Shown one piece after another: positions 63,818-64,000 of a DNA stretch of 64,000 bases. Positions within the stretch are counted from its first letter, which is position 1. Each line of letters begins with the position of its first letter. The notes under the pieces were generated by a model that worked only from the letters and a program-made list of their open reading frames with translations, was not told the DNA's origin and made no database searches. Origin of the DNA: an uncultured cyanobacterium (GTDB taxonomy: Bacteria > Cyanobacteriota > Cyanobacteriia > PCC-6307 > Cyanobiaceae); NCBI GenBank assembly GCA_903871775.1, contig CAIQIA010000011.1, positions 62,001 to 126,000 of the forward strand, read 5' to 3'. A program made the translations under genes and the position numbers.

Positions 63818-64000
63818 ACCCCGGGCAATCGCCCCGGAGAGAGCTGCCCCAGCGGATCGAACTGCCGCTTCACGGCCTCGATCAGGGGCCGTGAGGCGGC
63901 GTCGTGCCAGGCGGGCAGATGGCAGCCCGGGGGGGCCTGCAGGATCGTGAGCAGCCCCCCCCGGCGCTGGCAGGCGTCCCTCAGCGCCGCCACCGCCACC
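63790..64000 (-). CDS. C-terminal end of an FAD-linked oxidase, GlcE-like (partial)
   Basis: The last ~70 residues of a protein whose gene continues past the right edge. LIEAVKRQFDPLGQLSPGRL followed by PG is the typical C-terminus of the FAD-binding PCMH/GlcD-type oxidases, especially the GlcE subunit of glycolate oxidase/dehydrogenase, whose K-x-x-F-D-P-x-x-x-L-x-P-G-R ending closes the cap domain. The upstream GTG at 63999 is probably an internal Val, not a start. In cyanobacteria, GlcDEF-type glycolate dehydrogenase serves photorespiration. The exact subunit cannot be fixed from the fragment. Confidence 0.75.
   Translation of the reverse strand, partial: VAVAALRDACQRRGGLLTILQAPPGCHLPAWHDAASRPLIEAVKRQFDPLGQLSPGRLPGVQPASGATV

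Overview
The window comes from a GC-rich unicellular cyanobacterium, most likely a picocyanobacterium of the Cyanobium / freshwater Synechococcus group. Oxygenic photosynthesis is shown by psaC (photosystem I) and ndhS (ferredoxin-docking subunit of NDH-1). The strings acpP-fabF-tkt facing psaC-glmS, and ssb facing mreBCD, are arrangements I remember from marine and freshwater picocyanobacteria. The replicon is clearly chromosomal (gyrB, rnc, rnpB, infC, lysS, ruvB). I assign no species.

Layout. 1-5.3 kb: surface-polysaccharide cluster of four glycosyltransferase or GT-like genes, one of them visibly poorer in GC. 5.3-9.5 kb: cysE, a PlmA-like GntR regulator, a dienelactone hydrolase-like protein, infC and miaA. 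9.6-17.5 kb: gyrB, glutathione peroxidase, mgtE, a group 2 sigma factor, an EamA exporter, a 2OG oxygenase and mutY. 17.5-24.2 kb: a secreted unknown, a PfkB sugar kinase, a methyltransferase-glycosyltransferase fusion, tsaE, ahcY, a DedA protein and ssb. 24.3-30.3 kb: mreBCD, a lipoprotein solute-binding protein, an OmpR-type response regulator and lysS. 30.3-35.4 kb: an ergothioneine (hercynine) cluster with egtB, egtD and three tightly coupled accessory genes, facing a cysteine synthase-like PLP enzyme. 35.4-41.9 kb: a kinase-like membrane protein, smpB, then ruvB, a TPR protein, an M20 amidohydrolase, a small membrane protein and a HEAT-repeat protein. 41.9-52.9 kb: TPP riboswitch-thiC, tkt-fabF-acpP, psaC, glmS, manC, corA, rimM and ndhS. 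52.9-57.7 kb: rnc and rnpB, two AT-rich secreted paralogs with a PEP-CTERM-like tail, a membrane protein, tRNA-Arg(CCU) and two small unknowns. 57.7-64 kb: glgP, a cation/proton antiporter, a small membrane protein, an alpha/beta hydrolase, a mutarotase and the 3' end of a GlcE-like oxidase.

Coding is extremely dense: no gap above 300 bases lacks a gene, and ten of the sixteen tail-to-tail gene pairs overlap. I see no insertion sequence, prophage, CRISPR array, integrase or rRNA. The most unusual parts are the ergothioneine cluster with its uncharacterised partners, the AT-rich paralog pair placed directly against rnpB-rnc, and a membrane protein with a duplicated FDxRWSxEDH motif.
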